Below, piece by piece: positions 25,641 to 35,370 of a DNA stretch of 55,802 bases; position 1 is the stretch's first letter; the number at the start of each line of letters is the position of its first letter. Under the pieces are notes generated by a model, which had not been told where the DNA came from, did not search any database, and saw only the letters and a program-made list of their open reading frames with translations. The position numbers and the translations under genes are program-made. Source of the DNA: Saprospirales bacterium (GTDB lineage Bacteria; Bacteroidota; Bacteroidia; Chitinophagales; Saprospiraceae); NCBI GenBank assembly GCA_007695145.1, contig REEI01000046.1, forward strand, positions 1-55,802. The letters run 5' to 3'.

Positions 25641-26414
25641 TTATTTGTTGGACTGATTTAGGTAGTGCTTAAGAGCCATGGTCATAGAGGGAAACTCTTT
25701 CGAAGGAGCCTCTATATTTATAGTAAGACCTTTTTCCAGCACGGCATTGCTGGTACTGTTTCCAAAAACAGCTATCCTGGTTTCATTCTGCTTGAAATCC
25801 GGGAAGTTTTCATAAAGCGACTTGATACCAAGTGGACTAAAAAATACCAGAACGTCGTAGGTTATATTGGACAAATCAGAAAGATCGCTGCTTACAGTCC
25901 GATACATCATGGCCTCCTGAAAATTAAATTTCTTCTCTTTGAGGTAGTTGATAACAGGTACACTGCCGAGATTGGAGCAAGGGACTATGAACTTGTTAGT
26001 TTTTCGGTGTTTCATTAATGCATTGTGCATATCCTGAATAACTCGCTTGCCGAAAAAAACTTTGCGCTTTCTGTAAAGTATAAACTTCTGAAGGTAATTT
26101 GCAATGGCCTCCGTTAGACAGAAATACTTGGTCTCCATGGGCATTTTGATTCTCATATCCTCACACATTCTGAAGAAGTGTTCTATTGAATTCAAACTGG
26201 TAAAAATAACACAATTGAATTCATCGGGTCTTATCCTTGTTCTTCGGAATTCTTTTTCAGGAACTGCCTCTACATGAATAAAGGGTCTGAAGTCAATTTT
26301 TATCCCAAATTTTTCTTCCAACTCAAAGTAAGGTGAGCGGGCAGGTTGAGGTTGGGATACCAGAATACTCTCTACTCTCTTGTAGGACTCTTTGGTTTTA
26401 GCGTTAGCTGTCAT
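25641..26414 (-). CDS. hemD: uroporphyrinogen-III synthase
   Basis: Closes hydroxymethylbilane to uroporphyrinogen III with inversion of ring D, in the cytoplasm. The 257-residue product has the weakly conserved two-domain layout of HemD: ILVSQPQP near the start, FTSLNSIEHFF in the first domain, and YDVLVFFSPLGIKSLYENFP with VFGNSTSNAVLEKG in the second. Sequence conservation in this family is low, so the assignment leans on these motifs and on the neighbour: DUF4271 followed by hemD is a usual pair in Bacteroidota. A -7 box inside the end of the upstream gene (26504-26511) could drive it separately. Confidence 0.9.
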   Translation of the reverse strand: MTANAKTKESYKRVESILVSQPQPARSPYFELEEKFGIKIDFRPFIHVEAVPEKEFRRTRIRPDEFNCVIFTSLNSIEHFFRMCEDMRIKMPMETKYFCLTEAIANYLQKFILYRKRKVFFGKRVIQDMHNALMKHRKTNKFIVPCSNLGSVPVINYLKEKKFNFQEAMMYRTVSSDLSDLSNITYDVLVFFSPLGIKSLYENFPDFKQNETRIAVFGNSTSNAVLEKGLTINIEAPSKEFPSMTMALKHYLNQSNK

Positions 26415-26442
26415 GCACTTTTACGGTTTTTTATCCTGATAA

Positions 26443-27453
26443 TCAAATACTAATGGATATAAAAAACTTCCCCAATAACACCAAAGGGGCGATTTCGACG
26501 GTGCAAAGATAGATAAAAAAATGAAATTGGTTGGTTATTAAATATTTACTGCCGATAAAAAGACCGCGGAGCTGTCTTAAAAAATAAAGCATGATTACCA
26601 TTGCAAGAGCAAGATACATTGCGCTGGAAGCTAAGATATCCGGAGCAAAAGCTATGAACGCATTGAGCGGGAACAGGACCAGACCCAGAAAAATATTAAA
26701 AATATAAATGGTGAAATAAAATTGTCGCAGCTCTTTTCTCGCTCCTACAAACAAGCTCAAGTAACCGGTAAAAATATATCTACCCAGGTAAATGAGTGTA
26801 ACTAATCCCGTAGTCTGCCAAAGTTTAATATCGACGGGCCAATTGAGGGCCTCCCGTGCTAAAAACAACACAAACAATCCCATGTTCACCAAAAAAACAA
26901 TAAAGAGAAACAGCAACTGAAGAGAAGTGCTTCCCTTTTGTTCCCTAAGGAAATAATTGAGGAAATTGTGATTGATCAAAGAGCGGTAAATGCGATCCAT
27001 AATTGAACGATCTACTGCAACGACCAGTGCTATTATTATAGACACCAATAGAAATATGAACAACAAAAAGTTATTGTCGGATTTTTCACTGGGATCAACA
27101 GAAATAGAAGGTGGCTTAAAAACTTCTGTTTCAACATCAGGCCTTTCATGAATTTCCTCAACTGGCTGTTCATGTTCACCTGATAATTTTTCTCCCTCAA
27201 AAATTTCACGGGGCAACTCACTCTCGTTAATGGGATAGGTATCCTCCTTTTGAATAATGGCCTCATCTTCCCCTACCCCATCCTCTCTAGGGATAATTTC
27301 CTGCACCCCTGAAGTATCTTTGAGCTGATTCAATTCCTCCACGACATCTTGCTGCAATCGGTGTTGCAAGTCAAAAGGATTTTGGGCATCCGCTGTCAGA
27401 GCAAATGAGACAGATACAAAGAAAAACAACAGACCAATTATGTGGGCTTGCAT
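26443..27453 (-). CDS. DUF4271 polytopic membrane protein
   Basis: A membrane protein of unknown function found next to hemD in many Bacteroidota. From the ATG at 27453 it is 336 residues: a signal-like segment at about 6-24 (LLFFFVSVSFALTADAQ), a long acidic, low-complexity linker (about 30-125, rich in Glu, Pro and Ile), and about six hydrophobic segments from residue 130 to the end. The frame opens at a TTG at 27480, ten codons earlier, but that lies on the predicted transcription start (TATATTTG box at 27485-27492). The constant pairing with hemD hints at a link to heme synthesis or export, but no function is established. Confidence 0.88.
   Translation of the reverse strand: MQAHIIGLLFFFVSVSFALTADAQNPFDLQHRLQQDVVEELNQLKDTSGVQEIIPREDGVGEDEAIIQKEDTYPINESELPREIFEGEKLSGEHEQPVEEIHERPDVETEVFKPPSISVDPSEKSDNNFLLFIFLLVSIIIALVVAVDRSIMDRIYRSLINHNFLNYFLREQKGSTSLQLLFLFIVFLVNMGLFVLFLAREALNWPVDIKLWQTTGLVTLIYLGRYIFTGYLSLFVGARKELRQFYFTIYIFNIFLGLVLFPLNAFIAFAPDILASSAMYLALAMVIMLYFLRQLRGLFIGSKYLITNQFHFFIYLCTVEIAPLVLLGKFFISISI
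26504..26511 (-). promoter_or_regulatory. internal -7 box for hemD, inside the DUF4271 gene
   Basis: TATCTTTG on the minus strand is an exact TAnnTTTG box, inside the last 70 bases of the DUF4271 reading frame and about 90 bases before the hemD ATG. Confidence 0.45.
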
Positions 27454-27484
27454 CTTTGAAATGAATTTTATCAAATTCAACTAA

Positions 27485-27492
27485 CAAATATA
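27485..27492 (-). promoter_or_regulatory. -7 box of the DUF4271-hemD promoter
   Basis: TATATTTG on the minus strand matches TAnnTTTG and ends 31 bases before the chosen ATG at 27453. Confidence 0.6.
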
Positions 27493-27946
27493 TGTTCTTT
27501 TTCTATGTCAGAATCGAATTTATAAAATTTTTTCTGAATGATTCTTATAGGAGATATTAGTTTCAGCGTCCCACGCGATCGGAATCAATTGAAGCGAAAA
27601 AATAAAAGGGGAAGGGAGGCGATCTGGGCCAATGATTTTTAGTATCCTGGTTCAGAAAAAATCTAAAGGAAAAACCTTCTTTGCATTACATCACCCAATC
27701 TATCCTTATCTACACGCTTTAAGTTTGACTTCGGTATTCAATGAACTGTCTTTAAACACTCGACCTATTTCATTTAAAAAGAAGTGCGAGACCTGGGTAA
27801 ATGAATGGTGAAGCACCTCGGATTTTTAGCGGAAAAGAGGCTAAGCTTTCTTGAAATTCCCTTAATTTAAGACTAAAGCACCGGGCAATATGGTTTACTT
27901 TAAGTCATAATTTGACTTAGATATCACATTAAAAAGATCATATTTT
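27493..27946. other. 454-base divergent intergenic region
   Basis: Lies between the DUF4271 promoter (minus) and the promoter at 27947 (plus). I see no gene, RNA or operator-like palindrome. Confidence 0.5.
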
Positions 27947-27954
27947 TACCTTTG
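27947..27954 (+). promoter_or_regulatory. -7 box for the T9SS phospholipase-D-like gene
   Basis: TACCTTTG matches TAnnTTTG and lies 37 bases before the ATG at 27992. No TTTG is seen at normal -33 distance. Confidence 0.6.
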
Positions 27955-27991
27955 ATCAGGAATTCAATACAGTTTGATAACAGAAAAATCT

Positions 27992-29686
27992 ATGGTTGAG
28001 CTTTTTATTTACAAAATAATGGGCAGGTCACTGCTTTTGAAGTTGCTTTTGATACTACCAATTTTTGCAGTACTTGAATGCCCGGAAGGTTTTACCCAAC
28101 AAAGCCCGGCTGAGCGGAACTTCAAGATAGGAAATCAGCTTCAGTTGGAAAACATCCAATCGGGGTCGATCCACTTCCGAAATCTTGATGACAACAGAGC
28201 TTTAAAGGCTATTCATGTATGTAAAATGGATGAGTGGCAGGAGATGGATCAAAGGTCCTCACTATTCCAAATTGACAATTTGGAACCAGCCACTGTATAT
28301 CGCACTTCATTAGCGTGGGAACATCTTGATGGCAGCCGGGATACTAGTTTTCATCTTCCTGTCATTACTCGGTCCAACTCCAGCGGTGAAATACTGGTTT
28401 ATTTCAATAGTTCTGTGGAAACAGAGTTCTCCAATGGGGCTATGGCCGTTTCAACCAGTGGTACCGTGCTGCGGAATACGATTATCGAGAAAATTGATCA
28501 AGCCTCTACTTCCATAGATGTAGCTGCGTACAACAACAATCGCTCTGAAATAGTCCAGGCGCTGAATAATGCTGCTAATCGCGGAGTCCGGGTTAGGTAT
28601 GTAGCTGAAGGGGAAAATGCCAATACAGCACTCAATACCTCCCTTGCCTTTCAGGTATTGGAGAGAAACGACGATGATGGCATCATGCACCATAAGTTTC
28701 TGGTTATAGATGTAGAAGATGCCGAAAACTCCTGGGTTATTGCAGGTTCCACCAATTTGACTACCCAGCAAATCGCCACGGACAACAATCACATGCTTTT
28801 CATCCAGGACCAAAGTCTGGCAGTGGTGTATGAAATGGAGTTCGAAGAGATGTGGGGCAGCAATACGTCTACTCCTAACCCATCCCAATCAAGATTCGGG
28901 GCAAACAAAAGAGACAATACTCCTCATTGGCTCATGGTAGGCGATGTGCCTGTACAGTCATACTTTTCTCCTTCAGATAATACTGCATTCCATATCTCAG
29001 CTACTCTGCAGGAAGCGGAGGAAAACATCTCCTTTGCACTGCTTCTATTTACGCACAACCCACTGGCTGAAACCATCATCCAAAAACACTTTCAGGGCTT
29101 AAATGTACGAGGACTCATCAACGATATTGACGCAAGTGGAACAAGGTACCCCAAACTCAAAAGCAATAACATCAACGTCCATCCAAACGGTGTAAGTGGG
29201 GTGCAACTCCATCACAAATACGCCATAATTGATGCAGATGCTGCCACCACTCAGCCAAAGGTCATTACTGGTTCTCACAATTGGACCAACCGTGCCAACA
29301 ATCACAATGATGAGAATACCCTTATCATTCACAGTACCGATATTGCCAACATTTTCAGACAGGAATTTGAAGCCAGGTGGTGCGAAAGCGTCAGTGAACA
29401 ATGTCTGGTCAGTTATACGATAGACAATCGAAAAGTCACTGGCCCATATTTCACCGTTTTTCCTAACCCCGGCAATGGCCGAATACAAGTAGATCTTAAG
29501 GACATGAATGCAACTGCCCTTAACAGTTTATTGGTTCTCGACCAGCTGGGAAGAATTATAAAGGGGAAAATGAATGTATCTGAGTCTTTGAAGCTTGACA
29601 TGACGAACTTTCCTGATGGGCTATACCATGTGGTCATCAAATCAGATCAGGGCGTGCATCAGGTTCCAGTCATTATTGCCAGGTAA
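27992..29686 (+). CDS. secreted phospholipase D-like (HKD) protein with T9SS sorting domain
   Basis: A 564-residue exported protein. An N-terminal signal peptide runs to about residue 36 (MGRSLLLKLLLILPIFAVLE is its core; ATG 28019 is an alternative start). Two complete HKD motifs follow: HHKFLVIDVED with GSTNLT, and HHKYAIIDAD with GSHNWT. This is the arrangement of phospholipase D, cardiolipin synthase and Nuc-type endonucleases. The end (YFTVFPNPGNGRIQVDLKDM to VPVIIAR) is a type A T9SS C-terminal domain, so the enzyme should be surface-bound or released. Substrate, lipid or nucleic acid, is open; the Nuc-like single-chain fold with two motifs fits either. It has its own promoter, and trmN6 follows 4 bases later. 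Confidence 0.9.
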   Translation: MVELFIYKIMGRSLLLKLLLILPIFAVLECPEGFTQQSPAERNFKIGNQLQLENIQSGSIHFRNLDDNRALKAIHVCKMDEWQEMDQRSSLFQIDNLEPATVYRTSLAWEHLDGSRDTSFHLPVITRSNSSGEILVYFNSSVETEFSNGAMAVSTSGTVLRNTIIEKIDQASTSIDVAAYNNNRSEIVQALNNAANRGVRVRYVAEGENANTALNTSLAFQVLERNDDDGIMHHKFLVIDVEDAENSWVIAGSTNLTTQQIATDNNHMLFIQDQSLAVVYEMEFEEMWGSNTSTPNPSQSRFGANKRDNTPHWLMVGDVPVQSYFSPSDNTAFHISATLQEAEENISFALLLFTHNPLAETIIQKHFQGLNVRGLINDIDASGTRYPKLKSNNINVHPNGVSGVQLHHKYAIIDADAATTQPKVITGSHNWTNRANNHNDENTLIIHSTDIANIFRQEFEARWCESVSEQCLVSYTIDNRKVTGPYFTVFPNPGNGRIQVDLKDMNATALNSLLVLDQLGRIIKGKMNVSESLKLDMTNFPDGLYHVVIKSDQGVHQVPVIIAR

Positions 29687-29690
29687 AGGA

Positions 29691-30392
29691 ATGAAAGTAT
29701 TCGAATTCAAAGACTTTCGTCTTTGCCAGGCCTATGGAGTTATGCCCTTGACGACTGATGCCATAGTTTTAGGAACCTGGTCAAAGGTAGTTGGTACAGA
29801 AATTCTTGACGTAGGTACCGGCACTGGAATTCTCTCACTCATGTTGGCTAACCGGCACAATGATGTCAATATTTTGGCTATTGACAACTGCAGCCATTCC
29901 ATCCTTTTCACGAAGAAAAATGTTAACAATTCCCCTTTTAGAAATATACGAGTGCAAATGAGGGATTTTTTCGAGCTCGAAGAAAAAAGGTTTCATCATA
30001 TCATCAGTAACCCTCCCTTCTTTAAAAACAGCCTGCAAAGTAAGGACACTTTTAAAAACAGCAGTAAACACTACAGCAAAGGACTCTCCCCGGAAACTCT
30101 CCTTGAAAAAGCATCTGAACTACTGCTTCAGGAGGGTGTGGTGAGTTTGATTGTACAGTCTGGACGAGAAGACGAGTTGATCTTTCTAGCAAAGAACAGG
30201 GGATTGCAATGCATCCGAATGGCATATTTAAAGCACCAACCAAGCAGAAAGGCCCACAGGGTTTTAATGGAATTCAAGCTTATCAAAGCACAAATTAATT
30301 TTGAGTGTGAGGAAATAATTATTAGGGGGGAATCCGGAGAATACACCCATCAATTTATCAATCTAACGAGAGAATTCTACACCATTTTTTAA
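29691..30392 (+). CDS. trmN6: tRNA1(Val) (adenine(37)-N6)-methyltransferase family protein
   Basis: Class I SAM methyltransferase of the TrmN6 (YfiC) family, which methylates N6 of A37 in tRNA-Val of E. coli. The 233-residue product has a SAM-binding block ILDVGTGTGILSLMLA (about 45-60) and the N6-adenine catalytic motif N-P-P-F in HHIISNPPFFKNS, with FEFKDFRLCQAYGVMPLTTD before them. The start at 29691 (M-K-V-F-E-F) was chosen because the frame upstream overlaps the preceding T9SS gene. It lies 4 bases after that gene, which may be accidental co-transcription. It converges on the IscA-type gene with only 4 bases between stops. Confidence 0.92.
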   Translation: MKVFEFKDFRLCQAYGVMPLTTDAIVLGTWSKVVGTEILDVGTGTGILSLMLANRHNDVNILAIDNCSHSILFTKKNVNNSPFRNIRVQMRDFFELEEKRFHHIISNPPFFKNSLQSKDTFKNSSKHYSKGLSPETLLEKASELLLQEGVVSLIVQSGREDELIFLAKNRGLQCIRMAYLKHQPSRKAHRVLMEFKLIKAQINFECEEIIIRGESGEYTHQFINLTREFYTIF

Positions 30393-30396
30393 TTTC

Positions 30397-30723
30397 TCAG
30401 AGAGAAAAACTCTCACCACATGCACAGGTTCGAGCCGCGTTGGGATTATTGAAGTAAAAGCCTTTGCCGTCCAATCCACCAGAAAATTCAAGTGTGGTAT
30501 TGCACAAATAGAGGAAACTCTTGAGGTCTGTTACGATCTTCACCCCTTTGTCCTCAAAAATCTGGTCATTTTCCCTGTTCTCATTATCAAAAGTCATATT
30601 GTAGGTAAGACCGGAACAACCACCACTGAGCACTTCTACCCTTAGAAAGTAATCCTCTCCGTAATTTTCTTTGGATCTTATCTTGTCAATTCTCTCTTTT
30701 GCGCTTTCTGCTACAAAAACCAT
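30397..30723 (-). CDS. HesB/IscA-type iron-sulfur cluster assembly protein
   Basis: A-type scaffold or carrier that receives and passes on Fe-S clusters. From the ATG at 30723 it is 108 residues, the usual length; a longer frame to 30819 adds an unrelated hydrophobic stretch. The three conserved cysteines are visible: one in SGGCSGLTY (about residue 38) and the C-terminal pair in ARTCACGESF. Members are called IscA, SufA, ErpA or HesB, and sequence alone does not settle which. It lies alone and converges on trmN6. A NifU-like protein at 39053-39655 is the only other cluster-assembly gene seen here. Confidence 0.94.
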   Translation of the reverse strand: MVFVAESAKERIDKIRSKENYGEDYFLRVEVLSGGCSGLTYNMTFDNENRENDQIFEDKGVKIVTDLKSFLYLCNTTLEFSGGLDGKGFYFNNPNAARTCACGESFSL

Positions 30724-30942
30724 TGCTATTGATTTAACCAATTTTAACAGAAACAAGTTGATCAGGCAAATAGTTCGCTTCAGCTCAAAGGAAAAAACCC
30801 TCAAAAGAAATAGGACCAAGCTAAAGTGGGAGGTTATTTTTTCTAAAATAAACCAATACCAGTCTAACTAACATTTCTTTCAGTTCGGTGAGATCTGGTT
30901 TGTAGATTCTTGCCTCCTACACTCCCAAACTAAACACTTAAC

Positions 30943-32079
30943 TTAGGGCCGAATTATGACAAACCTCTTGGTGGAAATAATATTATTGTTTTGATCCACC
31001 AGAGAATACAGATAAGTGCCGGGGTGAAAGTGGCTCAGATCTGCCTTTGCACGTTTGCTCCCATCCACAAAAAAGGTGGACTCCCACTTTGCTACCCCGA
31101 GTATGTTTCTCACTCTAACCGTATAGCGGCCCGGGGCCAGATCTACAAAGTTAAGAGACACTAGCCCATAGCTGGGATTGGGAAATACATATAAACCGCT
31201 TTCATTGGGTATAGCGGCGTGCAAATCTGCTGCAGTGAGATCATTGTAGATATACTCAGCTCGGACCACCTCTCCGGTGCGATCGGTATGAAGCGTAACA
31301 ATGGGTTCTTTTTCCTGCTCGTCGTAATAGTAATAGGTAACTGATTGCTGTGTTCCGGGCTGACCAATGCCAAAGATGTCAGATACGTCTATCCATGGGA
31401 AAAAGCCGGATTTAACATCGATTCTTGTTCTACTCGTTTCTGTTCGCTTAATTCTCAATACATTAAACACCTGATCTTTGAGCAGAAGGATTCCCCATCC
31501 ATCGGCTGCTTCAGTTCGATCTACTTGCACTCTCAAGCGTATACTATCCGGCCGAAATGGAAAGTCAGCAAATAGAGTATCCGGAAAATTGGAAATCGAA
31601 AGAGGAAAAATTAAGGAGCTGCTCTGTTCATAAATGTCGCCATAAGCGACCATCGACCTTTTGCCTGATAGAGGTGGAAAATACCTGCCGCTAAGCCGAG
31701 CCCCCATATTGATAGGATCGGTTCCGGCTACTCCCAGCTCGGAGATTTTTTCTTCCGAGAGATGAAAGTAGTTCTCCAACCCATCGCTCAACTTGAGTAC
31801 TGCATTGGCATTGGGAAATGTCCTGGCAGCATTTCCTTCCGAAACATCTCTGAACACGGTCTCCAAAACAAAAATCCCCTGTAGAGGAGAAAAATCCCAA
31901 ACGCGATCACCTCCACTTTCCCCCGGATTCAGTCCTATTGGGAAATTATCAACCATTTGTCTCAAAGTGTCACCCACTTCAGGCATCGACTGTGGTGACA
32001 ATACAACTTGCGCTCCTGCAAAAGAAGGCAGAAAGAGGATTAATGCCGAAGCAACCCATTTGTTGAGTAATCCTTTCAT
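30943..32079 (-). CDS. secreted protein with T9SS type A sorting domain
   Basis: A 378-residue exported protein of unknown function. It has a signal peptide (MKGLLNKWVASALILFLPSF, then AGAQ), a beta-rich body of about 270 residues with no motif I recognise, and a C-terminal domain (about 300-378) starting VFPNPSYGLVSLNFVDLAPG and ending STKRFVIIRP, typical of T9SS type A cargo. Its ATG overlaps the stop of the ABC exporter by one base (TAATG), so the two are translationally coupled. A physical partnership with that exporter is possible but not shown. Confidence 0.86.
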   Translation of the reverse strand: MKGLLNKWVASALILFLPSFAGAQVVLSPQSMPEVGDTLRQMVDNFPIGLNPGESGGDRVWDFSPLQGIFVLETVFRDVSEGNAARTFPNANAVLKLSDGLENYFHLSEEKISELGVAGTDPINMGARLSGRYFPPLSGKRSMVAYGDIYEQSSSLIFPLSISNFPDTLFADFPFRPDSIRLRVQVDRTEAADGWGILLLKDQVFNVLRIKRTETSRTRIDVKSGFFPWIDVSDIFGIGQPGTQQSVTYYYYDEQEKEPIVTLHTDRTGEVVRAEYIYNDLTAADLHAAIPNESGLYVFPNPSYGLVSLNFVDLAPGRYTVRVRNILGVAKWESTFFVDGSKRAKADLSHFHPGTYLYSLVDQNNNIISTKRFVIIRP

Positions 32080-33911
32080 TAGGTATTGGTCTCGCTTAGA
32101 GATTGCAAGTTAATGAATTTATAGTATTCTCCCCTCTTTTCGATCAACTCGGAATGGGACCCTGCTTCCACTACCCGACCTTCATCCAATACCACTATCT
32201 GGTCAGCATTTTTTATGGTAGAAAGCCTGTGAGCCACTACAATGGAGGTTCTACCCTTCATAATATGGTCCAGGGCATCCTGAACCAATTTTTCAGATTC
32301 TGAATCCAGAGCCGAGGTAGCCTCATCCAATATAAGCAGCGGGGGATCTCTTAAAATAGCTCTTGCAAGAGCTATTCGCTGCTTTTGACCACCCGACAAC
32401 AAATTTCCTCTATCGCCTACATTGTTCAAGTATCCCAGGGGTGTTTCCATAATAAATTCATGAGCATTGGCCATTTTCGCAGCCTCCTCTATCTGCGAGG
32501 ACTCAATCCCTTCCAGACCAAATAGAATATTGTTCTCTATGGTGTCATTAAACAAAACCGGCTCTTGCGACACTACTGCCATTAACTTTCTGTAATCGAT
32601 TATGCGCAACTTCCGGATATCTGTGCCGTCCATCAAAATAGAACCGGAGGTGACATCGTAAAATCTTGCAATTAAATCGGCCAGGGTACTCTTCCCTGAG
32701 CCTGATTTACCAACAAGTGCGGTGGTGGTACCCGCCTTTATGGTAAAGTTCACAGAATCGATTGCGGGGCGTTCACTGCCGCTGTACTCAAAGGAGACAT
32801 TGTCCAAAATAATTTCACTTCTCAATTGCTCAACAGGCACTGGATTAGGCGGTTCCGGAAGTTTTTCCGCAGCCAGAAGAACCGCTTCCACTCTTTGTAA
32901 GCCAGCCATCCCCTTCTGAATGCTGTAATAGGCATTTGCAAAATTCTTTGAAGGATTGATGATGTAAAAAAAAGCCAGTAGAAAAGCCAGAAAAGCCTCA
33001 GATGATATCTCTCCACGAAAGACTGATTGAGCACCATAAAAAAAGAGGATACAAACCACTGTAATTCCTAGAAACTCACTTAGAGGAGAAGACAGATCCC
33101 GTCTCCAAAGGACGCGGTTCAGCACATATTTGTAGTAGTGATTGACCTTTCTGAAGCGATCTGTGAGAAACCCTTCAGCTTGAAAAGCCTTTATTACTTT
33201 TATACCTGAGACTGTCTCTTCCACAAAGCTCAATAACTTTCCTAGGGTTTCCTGAACGATGGTGGACTTCTTTTTCAATTGTTGGGAAATACCTCCGATG
33301 ATCAGTGCTGTAACCAAAATCAGCCCAAAGACAAAAAGAGTCAGCCTCGGACTTATGTACAGCATAAAAAGCAGGCTTCCAAGTACCAAAAGAGGTTCGC
33401 GGACAGCTTTCTCCAAAGACTTGAGAATACTGCTTTCGACTTCCATTACATCCATTGAAAAACGGCTCATCAAATCACCTTTTTGTTTGCCGTCAAAATA
33501 GGCTACCGGTAGGGCGAGAATTTTGGCGAATAACATGGCTCGAAGATCGTGTACTATACCATTTCTTATGGGTGCCAAAAAGAAGAGCGCCAGATAGTGG
33601 AAGAGATTTTTTAGAAAAAAAAGAGTGACAATTATGGCACACATCACGAGCATTGCATCCCTCTGATCCATACTTTCCAAAAAGCTGAGAAAATGATATT
33701 TCAAATACTGATCCGCATTGGAAAGAGCGAAGGCCTCCTCAGGCACTACAGGGCTGCTGAGCTCCTGGTTTAAAAACAACTGAAAGAAGGGAATAATAGC
33801 CGGTAAACTAAAGACGGTAAACAATGCCATTAACAGGTTGGACAGCACATGTAGTGCAAGTGGCAACTTGTAATTCTTTAGCAGTGAAAGTAATCTAAGA
33901 AAACTGGCCAT
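32079..33911 (-). CDS. MsbA-type ABC exporter (fused membrane and ATPase domains)
   Basis: Homodimeric ABC exporter of the MsbA/LmrA class, inner membrane. The 610-residue chain has a type I transmembrane domain with six segments (about 15-330) and an ATPase domain (about 360-605) with Walker A GKSGSGKST, signature LLSGGQKQR, Walker B ILRDPPLLILDEATSALD and the His-loop VVAHRLSTI. MsbA flips lipid A in other bacteria and is a plausible role, but related exporters move lipids, peptides or drugs. It is the first gene of a coupled pair with the T9SS protein. accC lies 56 bases upstream on the same strand. Confidence 0.93.
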   Translation of the reverse strand: MASFLRLLSLLKNYKLPLALHVLSNLLMALFTVFSLPAIIPFFQLFLNQELSSPVVPEEAFALSNADQYLKYHFLSFLESMDQRDAMLVMCAIIVTLFFLKNLFHYLALFFLAPIRNGIVHDLRAMLFAKILALPVAYFDGKQKGDLMSRFSMDVMEVESSILKSLEKAVREPLLVLGSLLFMLYISPRLTLFVFGLILVTALIIGGISQQLKKKSTIVQETLGKLLSFVEETVSGIKVIKAFQAEGFLTDRFRKVNHYYKYVLNRVLWRRDLSSPLSEFLGITVVCILFFYGAQSVFRGEISSEAFLAFLLAFFYIINPSKNFANAYYSIQKGMAGLQRVEAVLLAAEKLPEPPNPVPVEQLRSEIILDNVSFEYSGSERPAIDSVNFTIKAGTTTALVGKSGSGKSTLADLIARFYDVTSGSILMDGTDIRKLRIIDYRKLMAVVSQEPVLFNDTIENNILFGLEGIESSQIEEAAKMANAHEFIMETPLGYLNNVGDRGNLLSGGQKQRIALARAILRDPPLLILDEATSALDSESEKLVQDALDHIMKGRTSIVVAHRLSTIKNADQIVVLDEGRVVEAGSHSELIEKRGEYYKFINLQSLSETNT

Positions 33912-33967
33912 CCATCAATATCTTAGGCCGGGAGTGAATCCCGTCAATGCATAAAAAAACCCGTGTG

Positions 33968-35314
33968 TTATTCCGGTTTTTCAAACTTCCAGGTATTCAT
34001 CAGTCCAGTGTGGTAGTTACCCTTCCTGAAATCCTCATTCCGCAACAGTAGTTTATGAAAAGTTACGGTTGTTTCAATACCTTCAATCACAAACTCATCA
34101 AGTGCGCGCTGCATTTTCAAAATGCACTCTTCCCGGGTCTGAGCTCTACAGATTACTTTTGCGATCATTGAATCGTAATAGGGAGACACCTGATAGCCGG
34201 CATAAACATGGGTATCAACCCTCACTCCATGCCCTTTAGGCGAGTGAAAGGAAGTAATGACTCCTGGACTAGGTCTGAAGTTATTAAAGGCATCCTCTGC
34301 ATTGATTCTACACTCGATTGCATGAAGCTTGGGCGTATAGGACTTTCCACTAATGGGAATACCGGCAGCTACTTTTATTTGTTCTTTAATGAGATCGTGA
34401 TCGATAACTTCTTCTGTCACCGGATGCTCCACCTGAATACGAGTATTCATCTCCATAAAATAGAAGTTGCGATCGGCATCCACCAGAAACTCAACTGTTC
34501 CAACCCCTTCATAATTGATATGCTTTCCGGCCTTAATAGCAGCCTCTCCCATCTTTTCTCTCAGACTCTTTGTCATAAAAGGAGAGGGTGACTCCTCCAA
34601 TAACTTCTGATGGCGTCGCTGAATAGAACAATCCCTTTCAGAAAGGTGGGCCACATTTCCATGCTGGTCCCCAATGATTTGGATTTCAATGTGTCTCGGC
34701 TCAACGATGAATTTTTCAATGTAGATTCCATCATTTCCGAAGGCGTTTTTAGCCTCCTGACGAGCCATATTCCAGTTTTTGTCAAGTTCTGCCGCTTCAT
34801 TTACTATACGCATACCTTTTCCACCACCACCGGCAGTAGCTTTTAGAATTACTGGAAAACCAATTTCCTCTGCCACCCTTCCGGCCTCCTCAATATCGCG
34901 GATGAGACCACCCGATCCGGGTACCACGGGCACTCCCGCTTTTATCATGGTTTCTTTTGCGGTAATTTTGTCCCCCATTCGTCGAATCATCTCAGGGCTG
35001 GGCCCAATGAATTTGATTCCATACTCGGCGCATATTTCAGCGAAGTCAGCATTTTCTGCCAAAAAACCATAACCTGGGTGAATCGCATCAGCATTGGTTA
35101 TTTCCACCGCAGCCATAATTTTTGGAATACTAAGATAAGACTCTAGAGATGAGGGCGGTCCTATACAAACCGCTTCATCGGCAAATCTCACGTGCAAACT
35201 TTCGCGATCGGCGGTTGAATACACAGCAACAGTGCGAATTCCCATCTCTTTGCAGGTTCGAATGACCCTAAGAGCAATTTCACCTCTGTTGGCAATAAGT
35301 ATCTTTTTGAACAT
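33968..35314 (-). CDS. accC: biotin carboxylase subunit of acetyl-CoA carboxylase
   Basis: Carboxylates biotin on AccB with bicarbonate and ATP, starting fatty-acid synthesis in the cytoplasm. The 448-residue product has the normal length. Motifs: [20 protein letters not shown] at the start, the ATP-grasp loop [15 protein letters not shown], the [16 protein letters not shown] catalytic region and the RINAED block. It follows accB by 56 bases, and the order fabH, efp, accB, accC is common in Bacteroidota. The carboxyltransferase subunits are not in the window. Confidence 0.97.
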   Translation of the reverse strand: MFKKILIANRGEIALRVIRTCKEMGIRTVAVYSTADRESLHVRFADEAVCIGPPSSLESYLSIPKIMAAVEITNADAIHPGYGFLAENADFAEICAEYGIKFIGPSPEMIRRMGDKITAKETMIKAGVPVVPGSGGLIRDIEEAGRVAEEIGFPVILKATAGGGGKGMRIVNEAAELDKNWNMARQEAKNAFGNDGIYIEKFIVEPRHIEIQIIGDQHGNVAHLSERDCSIQRRHQKLLEESPSPFMTKSLREKMGEAAIKAGKHINYEGVGTVEFLVDADRNFYFMEMNTRIQVEHPVTEEVIDHDLIKEQIKVAAGIPISGKSYTPKLHAIECRINAEDAFNNFRPSPGVITSFHSPKGHGVRVDTHVYAGYQVSPYYDSMIAKVICRAQTREECILKMQRALDEFVIEGIETTVTFHKLLLRNEDFRKGNYHTGLMNTWKFEKPE

Positions 35315-35370
35315 TTTTCAGCGAATTGATGATCAATGAGAACAAAATCAGCACACCACTATGGGCTGTA

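Noticed and set aside
30724-30819. Longer N terminus of the IscA-type protein
   Set aside because: The added residues are hydrophobic and not part of the family; the ATG at 30723 gives normal length.
33921-33950. CGGGA-TTCAC-TCCCG inverted repeat after accC
   Set aside because: Only 5 bp and no T-run on the minus strand, so not called a terminator.
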